Counted from the first letter of the stretch, positions 27,583 to 36,411 are shown. The stretch: DNA of 56,583 bases from Prevotella sp. (GCA_023663025.1 JAMPIC010000014.1:1-56583), one strand, 5' to 3'. The notes: generated from the sequence alone by a model not told the origin. Translations and numbers: made by a program.

Positions 27583-27616
27583 ACTGTCAACTGTACACTA
27601 TACACTGTAAACTGTT
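27583..27616. repeat. Heptamer-based repeat, right arm
   Basis: CTGTCAACTGTACACTATAC continues to 27616 and is the near-complement of the repeat at 27374-27432. Very similar sequence recurs at 28020-28053 just before the flotillin gene. Confidence 0.6.
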
Positions 27617-27631
27617 TAAGGAGTGACTTTT

Positions 27632-27844
27632 ATGAGCGTTGCGGCGGCGTTGATGATGAGACAAAAAATAATTTTGGACGGAATTGAAAAATGCGGCGCG
27701 TTTTCCGAAGAGAGCGCGGTAACTCTCGAGCAGGCGGGAATTTTTAACCCCAACGACGTTTTCGGGGTCGCCGAAAGACTGGTTAAAAAGAATATTTTAA
27801 AGCAAACTGCGGACGGCAGATACTACCTTAACGGACAGGACTAA
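27632..27844 (+). CDS. Small winged-helix-like protein
   Basis: The 70-residue product resembles a compact winged helix: helices from residues ~8-30, LEQAGIFNPNDVFGVAERLV as the recognition region, and ILKQTADGRYYLN as a beta wing. It has no transmembrane segment. AAGGAG eight bases upstream decides this ATG over a GTG three codons earlier. It sits between two small peptide genes inside the NfeD-flotillin block. DNA binding is possible but unproven; such short winged helices also mediate protein contacts. Confidence 0.65.
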   Translation: MSVAAALMMRQKIILDGIEKCGAFSEESAVTLEQAGIFNPNDVFGVAERLVKKNILKQTADGRYYLNGQD

Positions 27845-27856
27845 CGGAGGTGCGGT

Positions 27857-27991
27857 ATGGATTCTTTATTTGAATTTGTTATCGAAGCGGCGATGTTATT
27901 TTTTGAAATCGTCGCTGACGTTATCGACAGCAAGATACATACGGCGGCGTCGAAAAAACGGGTACGCAAAAGCCGTAAAATTCGGTCATAA
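27857..27991 (+). CDS. 44-residue basic-tailed peptide B
   Basis: MDSLFEFVIEAAMLFFEIVA begins an acidic, strongly hydrophobic helix; the tail is very basic (KKRVRKSRKIRS). ACGGAGG precedes the ATG and the gap to the upstream gene is 12 bases. It parallels peptide A at 27445. The charge layout suits a membrane-surface peptide with a cytoplasmic cationic end. Confidence 0.6.
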   Translation: MDSLFEFVIEAAMLFFEIVADVIDSKIHTAASKKRVRKSRKIRS

Positions 27992-28019
27992 TTTCTTTGC
28001 ATAAATGTTGCGGTGCGGA

Positions 28020-28053
28020 CATAACTGTCAACTGTACACTGTCAACTGTAAAC
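28020..28053. repeat. Heptamer-based repeat, third copy
   Basis: ACTGTCAACTGTACACTGTC and the following bases repeat the sequence at 27583-27616. It lies right before the flotillin ribosome binding site. A short further match (CAACTGTAAACT) is near 29925. Confidence 0.6.
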
Positions 28054-28074
28054 TATTTTTGGGAGGCTGTTAGT

Positions 28075-29691
28075 ATGGGAAATCCTGAAACCTTGATCGC
28101 GGTATGCGTTATTGCCGTGGTCGTTTTCGCTGCTGTTGCGGCAATTCTGTCGCGGTACAGAAAGTGTCCCTCGGACAAAATTATGGTAATTTACGGTAAA
28201 GTCGGCACGGACAAAAACGGGCAGGCTAAAAGCGCGAAGTGTATTCACGGAGGCGCGGCTTTTATTGTGCCGATCATTCAGTCGTTTCAGTACCTTGATT
28301 TGACCCCTATTTCAATTAATGTGGACTTGAAAAACGCCCTTTCAAAGCAGAATATCCGTGTGGACGTTCCGTCACGTTTTACGGTGGGAATTTCCACAGA
28401 GCCGGGCATTATGCAGAACGCCGCCGAGCGTTTGCTGGGTCTGAAAATGATGGAGATACAGGAGCTTGCAAAGGATATTATTTTCGGACAGCTCCGTCTT
28501 GTTATCGCCACAATGGAGATCGAGGAGATCAACACCGACCGCGACAAGTTTTTGGTTGCGGTTTCCAACAACGTTGAGATAGAACTGAAAAAGATCGGTC
28601 TGCGGCTTATCAACGTAAACGTTACCGACATCAACGACGAGTCGGGGTACATAGACGCTCTCGGTAAGGAAGCCGCCGCTAAGGCTATCAACGACGCGAA
28701 AAAGAGCGTTGCCGAAAAGGACAGGGACGGTGCTATCGGCGAAGCCAACGCCCGCAAGGATCAGCGTATCCAAGTCGCCGCCGCAAATGCCGCCGCCATC
28801 GAGGGTGAAAACAACGCCAAAATCGCGGTTGCACAGTCGGAATCGGTACGCCGCCAAAAGGAAGCGGAAGCCGAAGCAAAGGCTACCAACGACGCTAAGG
28901 TTGCCGTTGCGCAGACAAGCAGAGACGGTGAGATAGGTCAGGCGAACGCTATGAAAGAGCAGCGTATTCAGGTTGCCGCCGCCAACGCCGCCGCTATCGA
29001 GGGCGAAAACGACGCAAAGGTTTCCGTGGCACAGTCCGAAGCAAACCGCCGCGAAAAGGAAGCGGAAGCTCTCAAAACAGCTACCGCCGCCGAAGCCGTA
29101 CAAGCCGCAAAGGCTAAGGAAGAAGCTTACGCCGCACAGCGCGACGCGGAAAACAAGCGTGCCGAGCTTGAAATGGCTGCTCAAAAGGCGGACGTAATCG
29201 TCAAGGCGCAGATCGAAAAGGAAAAAGCCGAGATCGCCGCCGAAGCGGAAGCGGAAGTCCTGCGCCGTAAAGCACGCGGCGAGGCGGACGCGCTGTTCGC
29301 CAAAATGGAAGCGGAAGCGCGAGGAGCGCAGGAGATACTCCAAAAGCAAGCCGAGGGTATGCGTACTCTCATCGAGGCGGCTGGGGACGCGGATTCCGCG
29401 GTGAAAATGCTTGTCGCCGACAAGCTTGAGGAGCTTATGCGCATTCAGGTCGACGCTATCAAGAATATTAAAATCGACAAGGTTACCGTTTGGGACGGCG
29501 GCAAAAACGGGGACGGAAACACTGCCACAGCGGATTTTATTGCGGGTATGATGAAGTCCGTGCCGCCCCTTAACGAGGTGTTTAAGCAGGCGGGAATGGA
29601 GCTGCCCGCGCTGTTGGGCAAGGAGCTGACCGATGTGGCTGCTGCGGAAGAAAATGCTGAGGAAACCGCCCCGGCACAGGTCAAGGACTAA
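28075..29691 (+). CDS. Flotillin-like SPFH protein
   Basis: The 538-residue product has an N-terminal membrane segment (residues ~5-25), an SPFH domain to about residue 190, and a long Ala/Glu/Lys coiled coil, as in FloT/YuaG flotillins that scaffold membrane microdomains. The coiled coil holds an internal duplication with a 66-residue period: RIQVAAANAAAIEGEN occurs twice (codons at 28765 and 28963). GGGAGG nine bases upstream fixes the ATG at 28075. With the NfeD gene it forms the usual NfeD-flotillin pair, here split by small genes. Probably under the XRE operator. Confidence 0.92.
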   Translation: MGNPETLIAVCVIAVVVFAAVAAILSRYRKCPSDKIMVIYGKVGTDKNGQAKSAKCIHGGAAFIVPIIQSFQYLDLTPISINVDLKNALSKQNIRVDVPSRFTVGISTEPGIMQNAAERLLGLKMMEIQELAKDIIFGQLRLVIATMEIEEINTDRDKFLVAVSNNVEIELKKIGLRLINVNVTDINDESGYIDALGKEAAAKAINDAKKSVAEKDRDGAIGEANARKDQRIQVAAANAAAIEGENNAKIAVAQSESVRRQKEAEAEAKATNDAKVAVAQTSRDGEIGQANAMKEQRIQVAAANAAAIEGENDAKVSVAQSEANRREKEAEALKTATAAEAVQAAKAKEEAYAAQRDAENKRAELEMAAQKADVIVKAQIEKEKAEIAAEAEAEVLRRKARGEADALFAKMEAEARGAQEILQKQAEGMRTLIEAAGDADSAVKMLVADKLEELMRIQVDAIKNIKIDKVTVWDGGKNGDGNTATADFIAGMMKSVPPLNEVFKQAGMELPALLGKELTDVAAAEENAEETAPAQVKD

Positions 29692-29733
29692 GCTGCGGTA
29701 TTGAAGCCGCACAATATAAAATCGGTAAAATTT

Positions 29734-29771
29734 ATTCCGGCGGTCTTTTGAGAGGACGTCGGAATATTTTT
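29734..29771 (+). terminator. Terminator after flotillin gene
   Basis: ATTCCGGCGGTC (29734-29745) pairs with GACGTCGGAAT (29755-29765) with one wobble, followed by ATTTTTATTT. It closes the XRE-controlled cluster. Confidence 0.75.
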
Positions 29772-29942
29772 ATTTGAAAACTCCGAAAACACTGCGGTTT
29801 GACCGTCGGTCGGCTTAAAGCGTACGGCGTAACGTTCCCGCAAAAAATTTACGGATTAAAGGACAAATAATTTTGATTCCAAAATTTAAAAATGCTGTAA
29901 TATTTTCCCGAAGATTGTAATTCAACTGTAAACTAAAAACCG

Positions 29943-29971
29943 TTGCAATCACTGCGGCAAAGGTGTATAAT
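29943..29971 (+). promoter_or_regulatory. Promoter of the GT2-GtrA gene
   Basis: TTGCAA (29943-29948) and TATAAT (29966-29971) with a 17-base spacer, 40 bases before the ATG. Confidence 0.75.
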
Positions 29972-30010
29972 AAGCAATGTCAAAAGTAATTAAGCGGCAG
30001 GAGGGATAAT

Positions 30011-31081
30011 ATGTACAATTACTGCGCTGTGATCCCCTCGCTCGATCCGGACGAGCGTATACTCGGCATTGCGGAAAAGCTCCGCGAACGCGGCTTCGCA
30101 AAAATAATCGCCGTAAACGACGGCAGCGCTTCGGACGAGCTTTTCGTCCGCCTGCGTGACGAATACGGCTGCGACGTCCTCACCCACTGCGTGAACCTCG
30201 GCAAGGGCAGGGGAATGAAAACCGCTATGAACCACTACATGAACGTCTACGCCGATACCATGGACGGTATTGTTTTTGTGGACGGCGACGGTCAGCACGA
30301 TATTGACGGCATATGCGCCTGCTGCGACTGTCTGGCTTGGAATCCCGGCTGTCTGGTGCTCGGCTCGCGGGATTTCTCCGACCCCAATGTCCCGCCCAGA
30401 AGCCGCTTCGGCAACAAGACCACCTCCCGCTTTTTCAAGCTTTTCTGCGGACTTTCGATCCGCGACACCCAAACCGGTCTGCGGGCGGTCGGGAACGCCG
30501 TAATTCCCAAATTTGTGGGGATAAGCGGCGAAAGGTTCGACTATGAGACCAATATGCTGCTCGAAACAAAAAATCTCAGCATTCCCATAAAAGAAGTGCC
30601 GATAAAAACCATTTACATAGAGGACAACAGGCAGTCCCACTTTAATCCGATAAAGGACTCGATCGCCATCTATAAAACAATTCTGGGATATATTTCTTCG
30701 TCCCTGTGCGCGTCGGCGATCGACCTGGGACTGTACTGGCTGCTGTCCCTGCTGCTGGGAGGACTTGGCGGAAAGCTCCGTATCGCGCTGTCAACGGTGT
30801 TTGCCCGGTTAGTCTCATCACTTTTCAACTATACCGTGAACAGCAAGGCGGTGTTCAAATCGTCGGAAAATCCGAAAAAGACCGTCGTCAGGTACTATAT
30901 TCTGTGCGCGCTCCAGACGGCGGCTTCATACGGGGGAGTGTACGGTCTGTCGCTGATATTCGGGCAGGAGCACACAACGCTTATCAAAATTCCCGTGGAC
31001 TGCCTGCTGTTCCTGCTTAGCTTTAAGATACAGCAGAATTGGGTTTTCAACAAAAGACAGAATGCCGAAGAACAAAATTAA
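30011..31081 (+). CDS. Glycosyltransferase family 2 fused to GtrA-like membrane domain
   Basis: The 356-residue product has an N-terminal GT-A domain (residues ~5-215): CAVIPSLDPDERI, VNDGSASDE, GKGRGMKTAM and the metal-binding VDGDGQHD. It is close to the polyprenyl-phosphate sugar transferases. The C-terminal ~130 residues carry four helices of the GtrA type (SALSTVFARLVSSLFNYTVN-like), which flip lipid-linked sugars. GGAGG precedes the ATG. The fusion suggests synthesis and translocation of a lipid-linked sugar by one protein, for the surface polymer handled by the next genes. Confidence 0.9.
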   Translation: MYNYCAVIPSLDPDERILGIAEKLRERGFAKIIAVNDGSASDELFVRLRDEYGCDVLTHCVNLGKGRGMKTAMNHYMNVYADTMDGIVFVDGDGQHDIDGICACCDCLAWNPGCLVLGSRDFSDPNVPPRSRFGNKTTSRFFKLFCGLSIRDTQTGLRAVGNAVIPKFVGISGERFDYETNMLLETKNLSIPIKEVPIKTIYIEDNRQSHFNPIKDSIAIYKTILGYISSSLCASAIDLGLYWLLSLLLGGLGGKLRIALSTVFARLVSSLFNYTVNSKAVFKSSENPKKTVVRYYILCALQTAASYGGVYGLSLIFGQEHTTLIKIPVDCLLFLLSFKIQQNWVFNKRQNAEEQN

Positions 31082-31119
31082 CGGTAATGTTCTCCGGCAT
31101 CTAAAGGGGGATAATTTTT

Positions 31120-32169
31120 ATGAGCGGTAATTCGTCTGCCGCAAAGGTATTTCATATAATAGGCGTAACATTGGGACGCTTTTTCGCGCTTGTCGGGGTG
31201 GTGCTTCTTGCGGCGGTGATAATGCTTGCGGGAGTTTCCTATATTTTCTGCAAAGGTCCGTCGCCGCTGGCTTCGGATCTGTTCGTGGTGACTATGATGG
31301 AAACAAGCGCACTGAAATTCATCCCGGCGATGTTTTTCTCCGAGGAGGAAATAAAAGCCATACAGGCGCGGAACTCCACCGTGGACACCTTAGAGGTCAC
31401 GGACGAGTCCCTTATCGTCATTCCCACCGCCGAGGAGATCGCCGCCGACAGCGAACGCGAGCCTTTGGAAATAATAGACATTGCCGCTTCCACCTATAAG
31501 GGAAAGCTTATGATTGTCCGCGATCCGTCGAGGGTTGTAATGGCTGTACCTCCGGTGCTGGGCGCGAACGGCGAGGGCTTGCAGTTATCCAAACTGGTGG
31601 AGAACGAGGGCGGCGTCGCGGGAATAAACGCGGGCGGCTTTATCGACGTGGGCGGCGTCGGCAACGGCGGCGAACCCCTCGGCATAATCATCAAGGACGG
31701 CAAGCTTCTGTACGACGGCGGCTCGTCCATCGTTATCGGCTTCGACAAGGACGACAAGCTTATCGTGGGCTGGATGTCCGCGCAGGAGGCTATGGAAAAG
31801 AATATCCGCGACGCCTGTTCTTTCGGTCCCGTATTTATCGTGAACGGCAAACGCTCCGACGTGGCGGGAACGGGCGGGGGACTTAATCCCCGTACCTGCA
31901 TAGGTCAGACCGCCGACGGAAGCGTGCTCCTGCTGACGATAGACGGCAGACAGGCTACCAGCATCGGCGCGACCTACGAGGACTGTATGAACATTTTGGA
32001 GGAATACGGCGCGGTCAACGCGGCAAACCTTGACGGAGGCTCGTCCACGGCGATGTACTGTAACGGCGGGATAATCAACGTGTCCGCGTCGGTTTACGGA
32101 CCGAGAAAGCTTCCCTCGGCGTTCGTGGTGCTGCCCGAAAAAACTGCGGAGGAGGGAACGGAGCAATGA
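31120..32169 (+). CDS. Phosphodiester glycosidase family protein (NAGPA-like)
   Basis: The 349-residue product has an N-terminal membrane anchor (residues ~15-45) and an extracytoplasmic NAGPA-type domain: GGVAGINAGGFIDVGGVG, then LLTIDGRQATSIGATYEDCM and NAANLDGGSSTAMYCNGGI. Such enzymes cleave sugar phosphodiesters or act in exopolysaccharide processing. GGGGG precedes the ATG. It follows the GT2-GtrA gene by 38 bases and overlaps the next gene by four bases. Confidence 0.9.
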   Translation: MSGNSSAAKVFHIIGVTLGRFFALVGVVLLAAVIMLAGVSYIFCKGPSPLASDLFVVTMMETSALKFIPAMFFSEEEIKAIQARNSTVDTLEVTDESLIVIPTAEEIAADSEREPLEIIDIAASTYKGKLMIVRDPSRVVMAVPPVLGANGEGLQLSKLVENEGGVAGINAGGFIDVGGVGNGGEPLGIIIKDGKLLYDGGSSIVIGFDKDDKLIVGWMSAQEAMEKNIRDACSFGPVFIVNGKRSDVAGTGGGLNPRTCIGQTADGSVLLLTIDGRQATSIGATYEDCMNILEEYGAVNAANLDGGSSTAMYCNGGIINVSASVYGPRKLPSAFVVLPEKTAEEGTEQ

Positions 32170-33278
32170 ACCGTACTTCCGAACATACCGCGAATCACTT
32201 CGCGGAAACGTCCGCAAAAGTAAAGCCGCCGAAGAAGAAGCGGCACGTTTACTCCATAGTGCTGCTGGGAATATTTACCCTATTAATGTTTCTGTCCGTC
32301 CGCGTGTGGGACTTCACCTGGGAGCAGCTGGAGCTGTACGAAGCGGGGCACGTCAGGCACGCCGAGGAGAAGCTGTACGAAAAATTCCGTCTCAACCAAA
32401 CCGACGCCATACTGGACGAAAAGCGTCTCGAATACGACCGCTTCAACCGCCGCGAGGACTACCTCGCTTATATGCTCGATGTTTTCGGGAACGACTACAC
32501 GTCCGCAAAAATGATAAAGGGCAGGACTTTGGAGGACGGCTCCGTACTGTACGACGTGTGGCTGGGGAACGCCAAATTCGCCGAATACACCCTTTTCAAG
32601 GACGGCGACGACTGGGACTACAGGTCAGCCGACCTTAACGGAGAGCTTTTCGTGAAAACTCACTCGGTAAAAGTAATCGTCCCCGAAGGCGCGGAGGTTC
32701 GGGCAAACGGCGAAATTCTCGGCGGCGAATTTATTTCCCCCGAAACATACGAAATACACGATTTCGATGATCTGGACGACAAAAGCCTGATACCGCGCTT
32801 TACCGTTTACGATACGGGAAATATTTTCATAAGCGAGCCGGAGGTCAAGGTTTACGGCAAAAACGGCGGGGAGCTTGTCCTCGCGGAAGATAAAAAAGTC
32901 CTGCGGGCGCTTCCCGAGCCGACGGAGGAGCAGCTTGCGGAAATAAAAGCGGCGGCTGAGGAATCCGCCCTTGCCTACGCCATGTACATAACGCAGGACA
33001 CGTCCTTCGAGCCGCTGAAAAAATATCTTGTGGAGGATTCCGAGCTTTACCGCAGGATAAAGGGCTTCTACCACGATTGGTACCGCGACCACACCACCAC
33101 CTACGACAACGTTGTTTTCTCGGACATAGTTATGTACGATGAGGAGCACTTCACGCTGCATATCGAGTTCGACTACCATGTCAGCCTCGGATACCGTGTC
33201 AACGACTACGAGGTGGAGTACACCATGTCCTTGGTAAAAATTGACGGGGAATGGAAGATCGCGGGAATGATAATGTGA
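32166..33278 (+). CDS. Membrane-anchored extracytoplasmic protein of unknown function
   Basis: The 370-residue product has a basic N-terminus, one membrane helix (residues ~28-45) and a soluble outer domain. The middle (~110-250) is beta-rich with a motif-like VIVPEGAEVRANGEILGG, reminiscent of small Ig-like or DUF-type surface modules; residues ~260-370 resemble an NTF2-like fold in strand pattern. Neither call is firm. Its ATG overlaps the phosphodiester glycosidase stop (ATGA), which indicates translational coupling. Probably a partner in surface polymer processing. Confidence 0.65.
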   Translation: MNRTSEHTANHFAETSAKVKPPKKKRHVYSIVLLGIFTLLMFLSVRVWDFTWEQLELYEAGHVRHAEEKLYEKFRLNQTDAILDEKRLEYDRFNRREDYLAYMLDVFGNDYTSAKMIKGRTLEDGSVLYDVWLGNAKFAEYTLFKDGDDWDYRSADLNGELFVKTHSVKVIVPEGAEVRANGEILGGEFISPETYEIHDFDDLDDKSLIPRFTVYDTGNIFISEPEVKVYGKNGGELVLAEDKKVLRALPEPTEEQLAEIKAAAEESALAYAMYITQDTSFEPLKKYLVEDSELYRRIKGFYHDWYRDHTTTYDNVVFSDIVMYDEEHFTLHIEFDYHVSLGYRVNDYEVEYTMSLVKIDGEWKIAGMIM

Positions 33279-33281
33279 TTT

Positions 33282-33319
33282 AAACCGGGCAGCCGCAGAG
33301 ATATGCGGCTGTCCGGTTT
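33282..33319. terminator. Hairpin between the EPS-type genes and recD2
   Basis: AAACCGGGCAGCCGCA (33282-33297) pairs with 33304-33319 (one wobble) around a six-base loop. It lacks a T-run, so termination efficiency is uncertain. Confidence 0.65.
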
Positions 33320-33366
33320 GGATATTATATGCAATTTTATGTTTTTCGCATACTGCTTTTTGCGTA

Positions 33367-33396
33367 TTGACTTTTCCCCGGACAGTATGATATAAT
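33367..33396 (+). promoter_or_regulatory. Promoter of recD2
   Basis: TTGACT (33367-33372) and TATAAT (33391-33396) with an 18-base spacer, about 48 bases before the GTG start. Confidence 0.75.
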
Positions 33397-33444
33397 AAAA
33401 ATGTATATGCGGTCTGTACAGTTTGGCTTTCGGGAGGCGGCAGC

Positions 33445-35670
33445 GTGGAGGACGGTGAAAATTTAATACAGCTTGAGGGCGTGGTGGACGCGGTGCTGTT
33501 CAGCAACCCCGCAAACGGGTACGTTGTGCTGGATCTGGACGTAAACGGCGATTACGTCACCGTGGTCGGCGAGCTGGGCAACATCGAGGAGGGCGAGGAG
33601 CTTATCGTCTCGGGCGGATACACGAAGCACGCCAAATTCGGTATGCAGTTCAGGGCAAGCTACTGTGAGAGGAAAATGCCCGCCACAACAAACGCCATTC
33701 TGAAATATCTTTCCTCGGGTGCGCTCAAGGGCATAGGAAAAACCCTTGCGGGGCGCATTGTGGAGGAGTTCGGCGACAAGGCTCTGGACGTTATCGAAAA
33801 CGAGCCGGAACGCCTTATATGCGTAAAGGGCATAACCCCCTCCAAAGCTGAGGAGATATCCATGGACTTCAAGCGTGTATTCGGTATGCGTGCGCTGATG
33901 ATATTTCTTTCCCAGTACGGTATCCCGCCCTCGGCGGCTGTGGCGGCTTGGAAAAAATGGGGACAGTACGCCGTGGAAATAATCAAGGAAAATCCCTACA
34001 TACTGTGCGGAAACGGCATAGACCTTGACTTCGGCAAAGCCGAGAGCATGGCGGTGAAAACAGGCTATCCCATGAGCAGCGAAGCGCGCGTCGCTGCGGG
34101 AATTACCTATATTCTTATGAACAACACCTTTTCGGGGCACACCTGTCTGCCCGCCGACAGACTGAAAAACACCGCTCTGAAGCTCCTCGGAATAGACGGC
34201 GAGCTGTTCGGGAAATGCGTCGAGAGCCGCTGCGCGGAGGGTGACTTCGTGCGGTACGACAAGGACGGCAGGGAGTTCGTCTATCTCAGCGACTACTTTA
34301 ACGCGGAGCAGTATATCACGGGACGGCTGGCGGTAATGAGCGGCTGCCTGAAAGATACCGGCGTGGACTACAAGAAGCTTATAGATATCGAGGAGAAAAC
34401 CAAGGACATCACCTACGCGGAGCAGCAGCGGAAAGCGATTTCCCTTGCGCTGTCCCAAGGCTTTATGATACTGACGGGAGGTCCCGGAACGGGCAAGACC
34501 ACCGCGCTGAAAGCCATTATTTCCCTGTACGAGCAAAGGGGACTGCGGGTCATGATAGCCGCTCCCACGGGAAAGGCGGCGAAGCGGATATCCGACCTTA
34601 CCGGCTACGAAGCAAAGACAATACACCGTATGCTTGAAGTGATGTTCGACGGCGGCGGAAAGCCCCGCTTCAAGCACGACGACAACAACCCCATATCCTG
34701 CGACGTGATGATAGTGGACGAGATGTCCATGGTGGACACGCTGCTGTTCGAGGCTCTGCTGCGGGCGTTGAAGCTGTCCTGCCGTCTGATAATGGTGGGG
34801 GACAGCGACCAGCTGCCCTCGGTGGGCGCGGGAAATATCCTGAAGGATATGATCGACTGCGGAAAGCTGCCCATGGTAAAGCTGACGGAAATTTTCCGCC
34901 AGGCGCAGCAGAGCTGTATCGTCACCAATGCCCACAGGATCGTGAACGGCGAGCAGCCGGATATGTCCCGCGCGGACAGCGATTTCTTTTTCATGCAGCG
35001 GCTGGACTATGAGTCCGCCTCCGATACGGTGGTGGAGCTTGCGACGGAGAGACTTCCCGCGGCGTATGATTTCTCACCCGCGGAGGACATACAGGTGCTC
35101 TGCCCGTCGCGGAAAGGCGCGCTGGGCGTTACGGAAATGAACAAAGTCCTGCAAACCGCGCTGAATCCTCCTCAAAAGGACAAGCCGGAGATAAAGGGGG
35201 TACTGTATAATTTCCGTCCCAATGACAAGGTGATGCAGGTCAAGAACAACTACGACATCGAATGGACTAAGGGAATGGAAAAGGGTACGGGTATTTTTAA
35301 CGGCGATATTGGAATAATCATAAAAGCGGTCAAAGCCGAGAGCAAGATATACATTGATTTTGACGGACGTGTCGCCGAATATACATATGAAATGCTCGAC
35401 CAGCTGGAGCTTGCATATGCGATATCGGTGCACAAAAGTCAGGGCAGCGAGTTCAACGCGGTGATAATCCCGCTGCTGGGCGGCTTCGAGAAGCTTTACT
35501 ACCGCAATCTTCTCTACACCGCCGTCACAAGGGCGAAAAAGCTGCTCATAATAGTAGGCTCGCGGCGGGCGGTGGAAGCGATGGTCAACAACAACCGCAG
35601 AACGCTGCGGTATTCCTGCCTGAAGCATATGCTTGAAAAGGAGCTTGGACATGGGGAAAATAACGGCTGA
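33445..35670 (+). CDS. recD2: RecD2-type ATP-dependent DNA helicase
   Basis: The 741-residue product is a stand-alone RecD-like 5'-3' helicase of the RecBCD-independent type. An OB-like N-terminus and helix-hairpin-helix region (AGRIVEEFGDKALDVIENEP) precede Walker A GGPGTGKTTAL, Walker B MIVDEMSMVD, and the SF1B C-terminal motifs VHKSQGSEF and YTAVTRAK. Length is normal. The start is GTG with GGGAGG upstream. comF starts inside its final codons, so the two are translationally coupled. Confidence 0.95.
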   Translation: MEDGENLIQLEGVVDAVLFSNPANGYVVLDLDVNGDYVTVVGELGNIEEGEELIVSGGYTKHAKFGMQFRASYCERKMPATTNAILKYLSSGALKGIGKTLAGRIVEEFGDKALDVIENEPERLICVKGITPSKAEEISMDFKRVFGMRALMIFLSQYGIPPSAAVAAWKKWGQYAVEIIKENPYILCGNGIDLDFGKAESMAVKTGYPMSSEARVAAGITYILMNNTFSGHTCLPADRLKNTALKLLGIDGELFGKCVESRCAEGDFVRYDKDGREFVYLSDYFNAEQYITGRLAVMSGCLKDTGVDYKKLIDIEEKTKDITYAEQQRKAISLALSQGFMILTGGPGTGKTTALKAIISLYEQRGLRVMIAAPTGKAAKRISDLTGYEAKTIHRMLEVMFDGGGKPRFKHDDNNPISCDVMIVDEMSMVDTLLFEALLRALKLSCRLIMVGDSDQLPSVGAGNILKDMIDCGKLPMVKLTEIFRQAQQSCIVTNAHRIVNGEQPDMSRADSDFFFMQRLDYESASDTVVELATERLPAAYDFSPAEDIQVLCPSRKGALGVTEMNKVLQTALNPPQKDKPEIKGVLYNFRPNDKVMQVKNNYDIEWTKGMEKGTGIFNGDIGIIIKAVKAESKIYIDFDGRVAEYTYEMLDQLELAYAISVHKSQGSEFNAVIIPLLGGFEKLYYRNLLYTAVTRAKKLLIIVGSRRAVEAMVNNNRRTLRYSCLKHMLEKELGHGENNG

Positions 35671-36367
35671 AAGTTTTAAAATGTTCGCGCTGGACGTTCT
35701 GTTCCCGTCAAGGTGTCCGTTCTGCGGGGAATTTATTATGTGGAACGAGCTTTGCTGCGAGGCTTGCGGGCAGTCCCTCACGGACGCGAATGAAGTCATA
35801 TGCAGGAAATGCGGGAAAGACAAATGCCGCTGCGGAAAGGAAAGCTTCGCTTTCGACGCGGTGTACGGCTCTTACTTCTTCGACGAGCCGAATGTGCGGG
35901 AGGCGGTGTACCGCTTCAAGCACGAGGGCGAACGGAATTTTGCGGACGTTTCCGCAGTCTCGGCGGCGGAGCATATGAAAGCGGAGGGAACGCCGCTCCC
36001 CGATATGATAGTTCCCGTTCCCATGGGCAGGAGGAAACGCGCCGCAAGGGGACACAACCAAGCGGAGCTTTTCGGCAAAAGCCTGAGCGGGTCTCTGGGC
36101 ATACCGGTGAGACGGGATATCCTGTTCAAGCGGGATACAAAGGACGAGCAGCACCTCCACACGGAAAAGGAGCGCAAAGAGCGGGTGGGAACGCTGTTTT
36201 ACGGCGGAAACGAAAATCTGTCGGGGAAAAGCGTTCTGCTATGCGACGACGTTATGACCACAGGCGCGACTTTGAGCCAATGTGCGGCGATACTCAAAAA
36301 CGCGGGCGCGGAGCGGGTCGCTGCCGTCGTCTGCGCTGTGACAAGGCTGAAAGGACAGGATCAATAA
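35651..36367 (+). CDS. comF: ComF family phosphoribosyltransferase-like protein
   Basis: The 238-residue product has an N-terminal zinc-binding set (CPFCGEF, CCEACG, CRKCGKDKCRC) and a C-terminal PRTase fold with the PRPP motif VLLCDDVMTTGATL. ComF proteins take part in DNA uptake, acting after import. The ATG at 35651 lies within the recD2 tail and has AAGGAG at good spacing; a TTG six codons upstream lacks one. Pairing with a ComEC-like gene in the same window hints at a competence capacity, though that ComEC lacks its nuclease-like site. Confidence 0.92.
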   Translation: MGKITAESFKMFALDVLFPSRCPFCGEFIMWNELCCEACGQSLTDANEVICRKCGKDKCRCGKESFAFDAVYGSYFFDEPNVREAVYRFKHEGERNFADVSAVSAAEHMKAEGTPLPDMIVPVPMGRRKRAARGHNQAELFGKSLSGSLGIPVRRDILFKRDTKDEQHLHTEKERKERVGTLFYGGNENLSGKSVLLCDDVMTTGATLSQCAAILKNAGAERVAAVVCAVTRLKGQDQ

Positions 36368-36411
36368 AAACAAACGCGAAAGGAGAATGCCCGCGCGTCA
36401 GCGGCGGGGGC

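Larger units (their letters stand above)
29692..30010. other. Intergenic region between flotillin and GT2 genes
   Basis: It contains the terminator at 29734, an AT-rich spacer and the promoter at 29943. No gene was seen. Confidence 0.55.

Noticed and set aside
28372..29712. 446-codon minus-strand frame opposite flotillin
   Set aside because: Shadow of the Ala/Glu/Lys coiled coil; no coding signals.
33463..34935. 490-codon minus-strand frame opposite recD2
   Set aside because: Antisense to intact helicase motifs; no family likeness and no start signals.
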